Source of the DNA: Bradyrhizobium semiaridum | GTDB lineage: Bacteria; Pseudomonadota; Alphaproteobacteria; Rhizobiales; Xanthobacteraceae | Reading direction: 5' to 3' | Length of the DNA: 64,000 bases | Assembly: GCF_020329505.1 (NCBI RefSeq) | Contig: NZ_JAGKJJ010000036.1 | Span: forward strand, 1 to 64,000 | Shown: positions 44,326 through 52,616 of the stretch, one piece after another | How positions within the stretch are numbered: the stretch's first letter is position 1 | Layout of the letters: every line of letters starts with the position of its first letter | Translations under genes and position numbers: made by a program | Notes under the pieces: generated by a model | What the model was told of the DNA's origin: nothing | What the model saw: the letters and a program-made list of their open reading frames with translations, nothing else | Database searches by the model: none

Positions 44326-45332
44326 GCATCGCGATCGACCTCACCACGATCTGGGCCTTCATCATCGCCTTTGCCGTGTTCGTCTATGTCGTGATGGATG
44401 GCTTCGATCTCGGCCTCGGCATCCTGTTTCCATTGTTTCCGCAGAAGACCGACCGCGACGTCATCATGAACACGGTGGCGCCGGTGTGGGACGGCAACGA
44501 GACCTGGCTGGTGCTCGGCGGCGGCGGCATGATGGCGGCGTTTCCGCTGGCCTATGCGGTGCTGATGCCGGCGCTCTACACGCCGATGATCGCGATGCTG
44601 CTCGGCCTCGTGTTCCGCGGCGTCGCCTTCGAATTCCGCTGGCGCACCCAGAAGGCGCGCAACAAGTGGGACATCGCCTTCACCGGCGGCTCGCTGCTGG
44701 CAACGGTGGCGCAGGGCATTGCGCTCGGCGCCATCCTGCAGGGCATCCATGTCGAGGGACGCCACTATGCCGGCGGCTGGTGGGACTGGCTGACGCCGTT
44801 CAGCATCCTGACCGGCGTGTCGCTGGTGATCGGCTATGCGCTTCTGGGCGCGACCTGGCTCGTGCTGAAGACCGAAGGCGGGCTGCGCGAGCGCGCCTAC
44901 GTCTTGAGCTGGGTGCTGCTGATCGCGATGCTCGGCGCGATCGGCGCGGTCAGCATCGCGACGCCTTTCCTCGCCGTGCAATACACCCAGCGCTGGTTCG
45001 CCTGGCCCAACATCATCCTGACCGCGCCGGTGCCGATCGCGGTCGCCGCCGTCACCGCGCTGCTGCTGCGTGCGCTCAGCAATCGCAATGACGTCCAGCC
45101 ATTCTTCCTATCGCTGGCGCTGTTCGCGCTGTCCTATGCCGGGCTCGGCATCAGCATGTATCCCTACATCGTGCCGCAGAGCATCACGATCTGGCAGGCC
45201 GCCGCGCCGGAGAACAGCCAGATCTTCATGCTGTTCGGCGTCTCGATCCTGATCCCGCTGATCCTCGGCTACACCGCATGGGCCTATTGGGTGTTCCGCG
45301 GCAAGGTCCGTCCCGGGCACGGGTACCATTGA
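44322..45332 (+). CDS. cioB: Cyanide-insensitive cytochrome bd-type oxidase subunit II
   Basis: The 336-residue subunit has about eight membrane segments (TIWAFIIAFAVFVYVVMDGFDLGLGIL; AVLIAML-like blocks). VWDGNETWLVLGGGGMMAAFPLAYA near residues 53-77 is the family's signature. It supports the heme-bearing subunit I. Its start overlaps cioA by 4 bp, and its stop overlaps the DUF2474 gene (TGATG). This arrangement is typical of CIO operons in Rhizobiales and Pseudomonas. Confidence 0.95.
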   Translation: MSIAIDLTTIWAFIIAFAVFVYVVMDGFDLGLGILFPLFPQKTDRDVIMNTVAPVWDGNETWLVLGGGGMMAAFPLAYAVLMPALYTPMIAMLLGLVFRGVAFEFRWRTQKARNKWDIAFTGGSLLATVAQGIALGAILQGIHVEGRHYAGGWWDWLTPFSILTGVSLVIGYALLGATWLVLKTEGGLRERAYVLSWVLLIAMLGAIGAVSIATPFLAVQYTQRWFAWPNIILTAPVPIAVAAVTALLLRALSNRNDVQPFFLSLALFALSYAGLGISMYPYIVPQSITIWQAAAPENSQIFMLFGVSILIPLILGYTAWAYWVFRGKVRPGHGYH

Positions 45333-45460
45333 TGCCGACCGATCCATCCCGGCGGCCGCTCGGCCAGCGCCTGCTGTGGTTCGTGGCGCTGTGGCTCGGC
45401 GGCGTCGGCACCGTGGCGCTGATCTCGTTCGTCCTGCGAATCTGGATCGCGCCGAAGTAA
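45332..45460 (+). CDS. DUF2474 small membrane protein, CIO accessory subunit
   Basis: The 42-residue product is MPTDPSRRPLGQRLLWFVALWLGGVGTVALISFVLRIWIAPK by composition: a short basic N-terminus and one membrane helix (LLWFVALWLGGVGTVALISFVLRIWI). It belongs to the DUF2474 family found at the end of CIO operons and probably corresponds to the CydX-type subunit that stabilises the oxidase. The ATG overlaps the cioB stop by one base. It is easy to miss because it is so short. Confidence 0.8.
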   Translation: MPTDPSRRPLGQRLLWFVALWLGGVGTVALISFVLRIWIAPK

Positions 45461-45630
45461 AGCCGGACACCGTCGCGCGTTTCTACCCGGCGACAAAAAA
45501 CGGAAGCATTACAGCGATATACCGACCATGCTCGCCGCAAGCTTGCCATCAAGCTGCCGCTGGGATTTGATGATTCGGCGATTTGGGTGGAGCAACCGTT
45601 TGGCCTCGGGCCAACAAGGAGAGCTTTGCA

Positions 45631-46224
45631 ATGACGAGACTTCGTCACCTGGTCTGGATGTTGATCGCCACGGGCGTCCTCGTGCTGTCGACATCGCAGG
45701 GCTTCGCCCAGGGGCGCCCGGACGCCGACGAGCCCGGCCTGATCGCCGACGACAGCTACGAGCTCGATCCGGAATGGCAGAAGCAGGTGGTGTATTACCG
45801 CACCAACGAGGCGCCGGGGACCATCATCGTCGCCACCGCCGAGCGCCACCTCTATCTCGTCCAGGGCAACGGTCGCGCGCTGCGCTACGGCATCGGCGTC
45901 GGCCGCGAGGGTTTTCAGTGGCAGGGCCTCGTCACCATCACCCGCAAGGCGGAGTGGCCGGACTGGGTGCCGCCGCCCGAAATGATCGCCCGTCAGCCCT
46001 ACCTGCCGCGCTTCATGGCCGGTGGCCCCGGCAACCCGCTCGGCGCCCGCGCCATGTATCTCGGCACCACGGTCTACCGCATTCACGGCACCAACCGGCC
46101 CGACACGATCGGCACCGCCGTCTCCTCGGGCTGCTTCCGCCTGGTCAACAACGACGTCGCCGACCTCTACAACCGCGTGCCTGTCGGCACCAAGGTGATC
46201 ATCCGCCAGAAGCCCGAACTCTAG
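45631..46224 (+). CDS. L,D-transpeptidase (YkuD domain)
   Basis: The 197-residue protein has a signal peptide (HLVWMLIATGVLVLSTSQGFA) and a YkuD domain (about 60-197). HGTNRPDTIGTAVSSGCFRLVNNDVADLYNRV holds the catalytic His-x-Gly-Thr ... SSGCFR motif. It links peptidoglycan stem peptides 3-3 or attaches lipoproteins. AAGGAGAG lies 7 nt before the ATG. It is monocistronic, followed by a solute-binding protein gene. Confidence 0.93.
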   Translation: MTRLRHLVWMLIATGVLVLSTSQGFAQGRPDADEPGLIADDSYELDPEWQKQVVYYRTNEAPGTIIVATAERHLYLVQGNGRALRYGIGVGREGFQWQGLVTITRKAEWPDWVPPPEMIARQPYLPRFMAGGPGNPLGARAMYLGTTVYRIHGTNRPDTIGTAVSSGCFRLVNNDVADLYNRVPVGTKVIIRQKPEL

Positions 46225-46282
46225 CCGCTCACCCGCCTTCGATATCCGTCCGCTTTTCCCGGTCATTCGCGAGAGAGAATCC

Positions 46283-47320
46283 ATGCGCACATTTCGAGGC
46301 GGCCTGATCATCGGGCTCGCGGTCGCCGTGCTGGTGGCGGCCGCCGCCATCACCTACGAGCGTTACGACACAAAGACGCTGAAGCGCACCATGCGCCGCG
46401 GCGAGGTGCTGTGCGGCGTCAACAAGGGCTTGCCCGGCTTCTCGATCCCCGACGACAAGGGCAACTGGACCGGCTTCGACGTCGATTTCTGCCGCGCGGT
46501 CGCCGCCGCGATCTTCGACGATCCGTCGAAGGCGAAGTTCGTTCCGCTCGATGCCGGCGAGCGCTTCAAGGAGCTGCAGAACCGCACGGTCGACATCCTC
46601 TCGCGCAACACCACCTGGAGCATGTCGCGCGAGACCAATTACGACCTCTATTTCCCAGCGGTCGCCTATTATGACGGCCAGGGCTTCATGATCCCGCGCT
46701 CGCGCAACATCGATTCCGCGCTCGACCTCAACGACAGCAAGGTCTGCGTGCAGGCCAACACCACGACGCAGCTCAACCTCGCCGACTATTTCCGTGCCAA
46801 CAACATGAAGTACACGGAGATGAAGTTCGAGAAGCTCGACGACGTGGTGAATGCCTACAATTCCGGCCAGTGCGACACGCTGACCTCGGACGCATCGCAG
46901 CTCTACGCGCTGCGGTTCAACCTCGCCAAGCCGAACGACCACATGATCCTGGCCGACATCATCTCCAAGGAGCCGCTGGCGCCGGTGGTCCGCCAGCGCG
47001 ACGACGACTGGATGATGATCGTGAAGTGGACGCTCTACGCCATGATCAACGCCGAGGAGCTCGGCATCACCTCCAAGAACATCGACGAGGCGCTGAAGTC
47101 GAAGAAGCCCGAGGTGATGCGGCTGGTCGGCACCGAGGGCTCCTACGGCGAGGATCTCGGCCTGAGCAAGGACTGGGCGGCGCGCATCATCCGCCGTGTC
47201 GGCAATTACGGCGAGATCTACGACCGTAACGTCGGCGCCGACTCCAAGCTGAAAATTCCGCGCGGCATGAACCAGCTCTGGAACGCCGGCGGCGTCCAGT
47301 ACGCGCCGCCGATTCGGTGA
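46283..47320 (+). CDS. Amino-acid ABC transporter substrate-binding protein (orphan)
   Basis: The 345-residue periplasmic protein has a signal or anchor (GGLIIGLAVAVLVAAAAITYERY) and the SBP_bac_3 domain: RRGEVLCGVNKGLPGFSIPDDKGNWTGFDVDFCRAVAAAIF and RFKELQNRTVDILSRNTTWSMSRE, resembling AapJ/BztA general L-amino-acid binders. No permease or ATPase gene is adjacent, so it either serves a distant transporter or acts as a sensor component. It converges with the acyl-CoA dehydrogenase gene, 45 bp away. Confidence 0.85.
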   Translation: MRTFRGGLIIGLAVAVLVAAAAITYERYDTKTLKRTMRRGEVLCGVNKGLPGFSIPDDKGNWTGFDVDFCRAVAAAIFDDPSKAKFVPLDAGERFKELQNRTVDILSRNTTWSMSRETNYDLYFPAVAYYDGQGFMIPRSRNIDSALDLNDSKVCVQANTTTQLNLADYFRANNMKYTEMKFEKLDDVVNAYNSGQCDTLTSDASQLYALRFNLAKPNDHMILADIISKEPLAPVVRQRDDDWMMIVKWTLYAMINAEELGITSKNIDEALKSKKPEVMRLVGTEGSYGEDLGLSKDWAARIIRRVGNYGEIYDRNVGADSKLKIPRGMNQLWNAGGVQYAPPIR

Positions 47321-47365
47321 CGGCGAAGTCTCGCGAGGACCGCGCCTAAGTGGTGAGGCCTACCT

Positions 47366-48505
47366 TCAATAACCCTTGCCGCGCGCGAGTTGGTCGGCGT
47401 GGAAGTTGCTGTCGCCGAGCAGTTCCTGGCAGACGCGGGCGCGCTTCATGAAGAAGCCGATATCGAACTGGTCGGTCATGCCCATGCCGCCATGCATCTG
47501 CACGCCCTCCTGCACCGCCAGCGTCGCCGTGGTGCCGGCGCGCGCCTTGGCCACGGCGACCGCCGTGCCGGCCTTGCCGACATCGGCGTCGAGCGCCTGC
47601 AGTGCCTTCAACACCGCGGCGCGGGTAATCTCGATGTCGATATAGAGCTGGGCGGCGCGGTGCTGCAGCGCCTGGAATTCGCCGATCGCCTTGCCGAACT
47701 GCTTGCGCTCCTTCAGATAGGTCACGGTGCGGCCGAACACCTCCTCGGAGAGGCCGACCATCTCGGAGGCGACAGCGCCGCGGCCGATATTGAGCACGCT
47801 CTCAAGCAATGCAAAGCCCTGATCGACCTCGCCGAGCACGCTGTCGGCGTTGACCTCGACTTTGTCGAACACGATGCGCGCGGCATTGTGGGAATCGACC
47901 ATCGCGGTGCGCTCGATCGCGAGCCCCTTGGCCTTCGGATCGACCAGGAACAGCGTCAGCCCGTCCTTGTCGCCGGCGCTGCCTGCACTGCGCGCAGCGA
48001 CGATCAACAGATCGGCGGCGTGACCGTCGACCACGAAAGCCTTGTCGCCCGACAGCTTGAAGCCGTTGCCGGAGCGCGTCGCCGCGAGCCTGGTCTGCAA
48101 CGGCCGGTGCTTGGCGCCCTCGTCGATCGCGAGCGCCGCCAGCAGCGAGCCGTCGGCGATCTTGGGCAGATGTTGCGCCTTCTGCGCCACGCTGCCGCCG
48201 CGCGACAGCGCGGATGCGGCGAGCACCGACGTCGCGAGGAACGGCGACGGCATCAAGGTGCGGCCGATCTCCTCCATGACGATGCCGGCCTCGACGCAAC
48301 CAAGCCCGCTGCCGCCGAATTGGTCCGGCACCAACAGGCCGGAGAAGCCCATCTCGGCAAAGGTCTTCCAGAGCTCGCGCGAGAAGCCGTCGGCATCCTT
48401 GCCGTCGCGCAGGGCCCGCAGATGCGACACCGGCGCCTTGTCGCTGATGAGACCGCGCGCACTGTCGCGCAGCATGGATTGTTCTTCGGTGAGGACGAGG
48501 GCCAT
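47366..48505 (-). CDS. Acyl-CoA dehydrogenase (small-subunit type)
   Basis: The 379-residue flavoprotein has VPDQFGGSGLGCVEAGIVMEEIGRTL in the N-domain, the beta-barrel middle domain and the FAD-binding C-terminal helix domain with ERKQFGKAIGEFQALQHRAAQLY. It should introduce a 2,3-double bond in an acyl-CoA. The upstream dehydrogenase gene (48657-49841) lies in the same direction, so they may form a heteromeric enzyme of the kind known for pimeloyl-CoA and steroid degradation. I chose 48505; the frame continues to 48586. The substrate is unknown. Confidence 0.88.
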   Translation of the reverse strand: MALVLTEEQSMLRDSARGLISDKAPVSHLRALRDGKDADGFSRELWKTFAEMGFSGLLVPDQFGGSGLGCVEAGIVMEEIGRTLMPSPFLATSVLAASALSRGGSVAQKAQHLPKIADGSLLAALAIDEGAKHRPLQTRLAATRSGNGFKLSGDKAFVVDGHAADLLIVAARSAGSAGDKDGLTLFLVDPKAKGLAIERTAMVDSHNAARIVFDKVEVNADSVLGEVDQGFALLESVLNIGRGAVASEMVGLSEEVFGRTVTYLKERKQFGKAIGEFQALQHRAAQLYIDIEITRAAVLKALQALDADVGKAGTAVAVAKARAGTTATLAVQEGVQMHGGMGMTDQFDIGFFMKRARVCQELLGDSNFHADQLARGKGY

Positions 48506-48560
48506 GGATGGATCCGGTAACTCTGAAGTTGATCGTTCGTTCGGTTGAATTCCAAGATGT

Positions 48561-48648
48561 CGTCTGCCCGGCCTTGTGCCGGGCATCCACGTCTTCAGCC
48601 TGCCGCAACAAAGACGTGGATGGCCGGGTCAAGCCCGGCCATGACGGC
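48561..48648. repeat. Dispersed palindromic repeat, ATCCACGTCTT/AAGACGTGGAT type
   Basis: ATCCACGTCTT and AAGACGTGGAT form the central stem. Outer GCCCGGC/GCCGGGC hairpins occur on both sides (CGTCTGCCCGG...GCCGGGCATCC and GGCCGGGTC...AAGCCCGGCC). It fills the gap between the two dehydrogenase genes. Confidence 0.75.
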
Positions 48649-48656
48649 GGAGAGCG

Positions 48657-49841
48657 TCAGGCTCCCGGCAAATCCAGGATGCGCTTGGCGACGATGCCGA
48701 GCATCACCTCTGAGGTGCCGCCCTCGATCGAATTGGCCTTGGTGCGCAGCCAGGCGCGCGGGCGGGCGCCGCCTTTGGAGCGTTCGCTTTCCCACTCCAG
48801 CGCGTCGATGCCGCCGGCCGACATCAGGATCTCGTGGCGGCGCTTGTTGAGCTCGGTGCCGTAATATTTCATCGCCGAGGAAAACGCCGGATGCGACTGC
48901 CCGGCCTTGGCGAGATCGACCGCGCGCTCAGCGGCCGCGGCAAGCGCGGCCTCGTCGACCTCGAAGCTTGCGATCTGGCTGCGCAGCTGTGCGTCGTCGA
49001 GCTTGCCCTGCGCATCGGTGCCGATCGAATCCGCCGCGATCTGGCCGAGCGGACGGCCGACGCCACGCTCGCCCATGCCCGAGATCATCGCACGCTCGTG
49101 CTGCAGCAGATACTTTGCGACATCCCAGCCGCGGTTGACGGTGCCGACGACATGCGATTTCGGCACCCGGACATTGTCGAAGAAGGTCTCGCAGAACGGC
49201 GAATAGCCGGAGATCAGCAGGATCGGCTTGGTCGATACGCCCTTCGAGGTCATGTCGAACAGGATGAAACTGATGCCGTCGTGCTTCTTCGCCGCCGGGT
49301 CGGTGCGCACCAGGCAGAAAATCCAGTCGGCGTAGTTGGCATAGGACGTCCAGATCTTCTGGCCGTTGATGATGTAGTCGTCGCCGTCGCTGACCGCGCG
49401 CGTCTGCAGCGAGGCGAGGTCGGAGCCGGCATTCGGCTCGGAATAGCCCTGGCACCAGCGGATCAGGCCCGCCGTGATCTTCGGCAGATGCTCCCGCTTC
49501 TGCTCTTCGGTGCCGTATTTCAACAGCGCCGGCCCGAGCATCGAAATGCCGAACGAGGTCAGCGGCGCCCGCGCGCCGATCGCGGCCATTTCCTGGCGCA
49601 CGATCTTGGCCTCCTCGGCATCGAGGCCGCCGCCGCCATATTCCTTCGGCCAGTGCGGCACGGTCCAGCCCTTGTCGCGCATCCGCTCGAACCAGACGCG
49701 CTGCGCTTCGGAGGAGAATGTCGCGTTGCGGCCGCCCCAGAAGGTGTCGCCGTCGGAGGTCATCGGCTTGCGCATCTCCGGCGGGCAGTTCTGCTCCAGC
49801 CAGGCGCGGGTCTCACTGCGGAATGTCTCGAGGTCAGCCAT
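48657..49841 (-). CDS. Acyl-CoA dehydrogenase (large-subunit type)
   Basis: The 394-residue protein has WPKEYGGGGLDAEEAKIVRQEMAA, the substrate and FAD region CQGYSEPNAGSDLASLQTRAVSDGDDYIINGQKIWTSYA (typical of acyl-CoA dehydrogenases), and the C-terminal SKGGARPRAWLRTKANSIEGGTSEVMLGIVAKRILDLP. EGGTSE is the usual FAD-contact motif. It precedes the smaller dehydrogenase in the same direction, with a repeat in between. A carboxymuconolactone-decarboxylase-like gene diverges from it. Confidence 0.9.
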   Translation of the reverse strand: MADLETFRSETRAWLEQNCPPEMRKPMTSDGDTFWGGRNATFSSEAQRVWFERMRDKGWTVPHWPKEYGGGGLDAEEAKIVRQEMAAIGARAPLTSFGISMLGPALLKYGTEEQKREHLPKITAGLIRWCQGYSEPNAGSDLASLQTRAVSDGDDYIINGQKIWTSYANYADWIFCLVRTDPAAKKHDGISFILFDMTSKGVSTKPILLISGYSPFCETFFDNVRVPKSHVVGTVNRGWDVAKYLLQHERAMISGMGERGVGRPLGQIAADSIGTDAQGKLDDAQLRSQIASFEVDEAALAAAAERAVDLAKAGQSHPAFSSAMKYYGTELNKRRHEILMSAGGIDALEWESERSKGGARPRAWLRTKANSIEGGTSEVMLGIVAKRILDLPGA

Positions 49842-50005
49842 GTACGTTTCCGGTCATATCAGACGAATTGAAATCGACCTTAGCCACCACACCGTGGAAT
49901 TCAATATGTCTCGCGGCCGCGCCATGCTCTGACGGCGGTGGTCAGGCTGCATGATCGGGTGTATCGCGAGACAGGGTAACAATTGAAAAACAAGAGGAAA
50001 CGGAC

Positions 50006-50551
50006 ATGCGGCTCAAGCTGCTTTCGCCTAGCGAAATGAACGCCGCCCAAAAAGAAACCTACGACGAATCGATCGCCGGCAAACGCGGCGCGCCGCCGGC
50101 GCCGATGATGGCCTGGCTCAACAGCCCGGAGATGGCGCGGCACGCCACGCGGCTCGGCGAGGTGCTGCGCTTCGACACGGTGTTTCCCCCAAAGCTGTCG
50201 GAAATCGCGATCCTCGTCACGGCGCGGCACTGGACCGCGCATTACGAATGGTACGCCCACAAGCGGCTCGCCCTGAAGGGCGGCATGGATCCGAAGCTGA
50301 TCGAGGACATCCGCGTCCGCCGCACGCCTGTTTTCGACGACCCCAGGGCGAAGATGATCTATGACGTCGCCAAGGCGCTGCACGAGGGGCACGGCCTGCC
50401 GAAGCCGCTCTACGACGAGGCGGTCGAGGTGCTGAGCCTGCGCGGCGTGGTCGAGATCATCGGCCTATGCGGCTACTACACGATGGTGTCGATGACGCTG
50501 AACACGTTCGAATTCGAGCTGCCCGGCGGCGAGCTGTCGGAGCTCGGCTGA
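50006..50551 (+). CDS. Carboxymuconolactone-decarboxylase/AhpD-fold protein
   Basis: The 181-residue all-helical protein has ILVTARHWTAHYEWYAHKRLALKGG in the CMD-domain core. The CxxC pair of AhpD peroxidases is absent; instead there are H and W residues, so it is the CMD subtype without a redox pair. Reported relatives act on lactones or have unknown roles. AGAGGAAA lies 6 nt before the ATG. It diverges from the acyl-CoA dehydrogenase gene, and its gene ends at a short hairpin. Confidence 0.8.
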   Translation: MRLKLLSPSEMNAAQKETYDESIAGKRGAPPAPMMAWLNSPEMARHATRLGEVLRFDTVFPPKLSEIAILVTARHWTAHYEWYAHKRLALKGGMDPKLIEDIRVRRTPVFDDPRAKMIYDVAKALHEGHGLPKPLYDEAVEVLSLRGVVEIIGLCGYYTMVSMTLNTFEFELPGGELSELG

Positions 50552-50563
50552 TATCTTCTCCCT

Positions 50564-50583
50564 CTCCCCGTTCTTACGGGGAG
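50564..50583. repeat. Half copy of the GC-rich palindromic repeat
   Basis: CTCCCCG (50564-50570), loop TTCTTA, CGGGGAG (50577-50583) matches the left hairpin of the 18173 element. The rest of the repeat is absent. It follows the CMD-family gene and may serve as a terminator-like structure. Confidence 0.6.
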
Positions 50584-50700
50584 AAGCGGAGCGAGGCTGG
50601 CGGCGCCGCCGCCGGAAACGATGTGTTTCGGAACTGATCGGTGTTCGATCCCCAAACCGAGGTTTAGATTGCGGTTTAGAGAAAACAATGGAGCCAGGGC

Positions 50701-51195
50701 ATGCCGCAAAATCCTCCCATCATCGCGGGCACGCGGATCGGGCATGTCCATCTCAAGGTCGCCGATCTCGACCGCGCGCTCGGCTTCTATTGCGGCGTGC
50801 TCGGCTTCGAGCTGCAGCAGCGGCTCGGCTCGGGCGCGGCGTTCATCGCGGCCGGCGGCTATCACCACCACATCGGCCTCAACACCTGGGAGAGCAAAGG
50901 CGGCCATCCGCCGCCGCCGGGCACCACCGGCCTGTTCCACACCGCGATCGTCTATCCGACCCGCCCGGCTCTCGCCGATGCGCTGCATCGGGTGCTGTCG
51001 GCCGGCATCCAGCTCGACGGCGCCAGCGACCACGGCGTCAGCCAGGCGCTGTATCTGCGCGACCCCGACGAGAACGGCGTCGAGCTGTATTGGGATCGCC
51101 CTGAAGCGGAATGGCCGCGCGATGGCGACGGCAAGCTCGCGATGTTCACGCGGCGGCTCGATCTCGATGATCTCATGAAGCAGCGGGTGACCTAA
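50701..51195 (+). CDS. VOC-family (glyoxalase/ring-cleavage dioxygenase-like) protein
   Basis: The 164-residue protein has two beta-alpha-beta-beta-beta modules. GHVHLKVADLDRALGFYCGVLGF starts module 1 with its metal-ligand His, TGLFHTAIVYPTRPALADAL starts module 2 with another His, and DPDENGVELYWDR supplies the Glu. This is the CatE/2,3-dihydroxybiphenyl dioxygenase-like single-copy form. Substrate is unknown. The gene stands alone; a palindromic repeat begins 5 bp after its stop. Confidence 0.85.
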   Translation: MPQNPPIIAGTRIGHVHLKVADLDRALGFYCGVLGFELQQRLGSGAAFIAAGGYHHHIGLNTWESKGGHPPPPGTTGLFHTAIVYPTRPALADALHRVLSAGIQLDGASDHGVSQALYLRDPDENGVELYWDRPEAEWPRDGDGKLAMFTRRLDLDDLMKQRVT

Positions 51196-51200
51196 TTCCG

Positions 51201-51283
51201 TAGCCCGGATGTGCGCAGCGCAATCCAGGATCTCTCCGCCGGGCGAGACTGCCCCCGGATTACGCTTCGCTCCATCCGGGCTA
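51201..51283. repeat. Palindromic repeat, TAGCCCGGATG type
   Basis: TAGCCCGGATGTGCGCAGCG at the left and CGCTTCGCTCCATCCGGGCTA at the right form a long inverted repeat. The stop codon of the downstream MFS gene (minus strand, 51281-51283) lies inside the right arm. It separates two convergent genes. Confidence 0.8.
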
Positions 51284-52498
51284 CAATCGTCTCCGGACCA
51301 TGATCGTCACGGCGGCGATCAGCTCGAGGCCGATGCAGCCGTAGAACGGCAGCGCGTAGCTGCCGGAGAGATCGCGCAGCAGGCCGACCACGCCGGGGCC
51401 GAACGCATAGGTGATCTGGTTGATCGCCGTGATCAGGCTGACCAGCACGCCGAACGCCCGCGGATCGAACTCGCGTTGCACGATCAGCGCCGGCAGCGTG
51501 ATCAGATTGCCGACCGAGAAACCGAACAGCGCGCAGGCCGCGATCTGCGCGATGTCGTTGTGCACGTTGATGATGACGGCAAGCGCGACCGCCTGGCTGG
51601 CAAACGACAGCGCCGAGGCCAGCCGCTGGTTGAGCCGGTCGATGACGAAGGAGAACGAGACGCGGCCGACCACGGCCATCGCGGTCAGCAGCGCCATCGC
51701 CACCGTGGCGCGCTCGCGGCCGATCACCTGGTCGAGATAGGCGATCAGATGCACGATGAAGCCGACCTGGGCGAACAGCACCAACGCGAAGGCCACCGAG
51801 ACCGAGAGGAAGCTGACGTCGCGCAGCGCCCGCGCGCGCACCTGCGTCGCCGACGGCGCGTCGGCGGCGGCCGCCGTCACCGCGTGCAGATGCGCCGGCG
51901 GCCGGCCGACGAAGAGCACGATCACCGGCACCATCACTACGACCAGCAGCACCGCGGCGGCGATCATCGCACCGGAGAAGCCGAAGGCGCCGATTCCCGC
52001 GACCAGCAGCGGTACGCCGACGATGCCGCCGAAGCTGGCGCCGTTCAGCGCCAGGCTGATCGCCATGCCGCGTTTCTTGTCGAACCACAGGCCGAGCGTG
52101 TTGGTGATGATGCCGAGGCTGGTGCCGGCCCAGCCGAACGCCAGCAGCGCGTTGGCGAGATAAAGCTGCCAGGGCTCGCGCACCTCGCCGATCGCGACCG
52201 CTGCAACCGCCATCGCAAACGTGCCGGCGATCAGGCAGCTGCGCGCACCGAACGCCCGGATCGCCTCGCTGACGAAGGCGACCAGCGCCGCACCGAACAG
52301 ATAGAAGAACGTCGTGCCCGACGAGATCAGCGAGGCCGGCCAGCCGTGCAGCCGCTGCAGCTCGGCGACGTAGACGCTCTGCCCGTAGAAGCCGAGGCCC
52401 CAGCCGAAGGTCGCCAGCAGGAAGCAGACGACGACGATGCGCCAGCCCTCGTAGCGCAGTGTCGCTTCGTCATTCGGGGAGGATGAGGATGCGTCCAT
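51281..52498 (-). CDS. MFS transporter (first of two)
   Basis: The 405-residue protein has 12 hydrophobic segments and the MFS loop-2-3 region LWFDKKRGMAISLALNG after segment 4. It resembles the monocarboxylate/OFA-type group (GWRIVVVCFLLATFGWGLGFYGQSVYV opening). The substrate is unknown. Its stop codon is part of a palindromic repeat, suggesting the repeat replaced the original end or the gene used it as a terminator. The second MFS gene lies 118 bp upstream in the same direction. Confidence 0.8.
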   Translation of the reverse strand: MDASSSSPNDEATLRYEGWRIVVVCFLLATFGWGLGFYGQSVYVAELQRLHGWPASLISSGTTFFYLFGAALVAFVSEAIRAFGARSCLIAGTFAMAVAAVAIGEVREPWQLYLANALLAFGWAGTSLGIITNTLGLWFDKKRGMAISLALNGASFGGIVGVPLLVAGIGAFGFSGAMIAAAVLLVVVMVPVIVLFVGRPPAHLHAVTAAAADAPSATQVRARALRDVSFLSVSVAFALVLFAQVGFIVHLIAYLDQVIGRERATVAMALLTAMAVVGRVSFSFVIDRLNQRLASALSFASQAVALAVIINVHNDIAQIAACALFGFSVGNLITLPALIVQREFDPRAFGVLVSLITAINQITYAFGPGVVGLLRDLSGSYALPFYGCIGLELIAAVTIMVRRRL

Positions 52499-52616
52499 TT
52501 CTTGCTCTTGCTTCTCACATCGTCATGGCCGGACCAATCCGTTCTCACGATGTAAGAAGGCTGGCAAGCCGATCATTTCGATCCGGATCGAAATGTCAGC
52601 AGCTGGCAGCAAGAGA

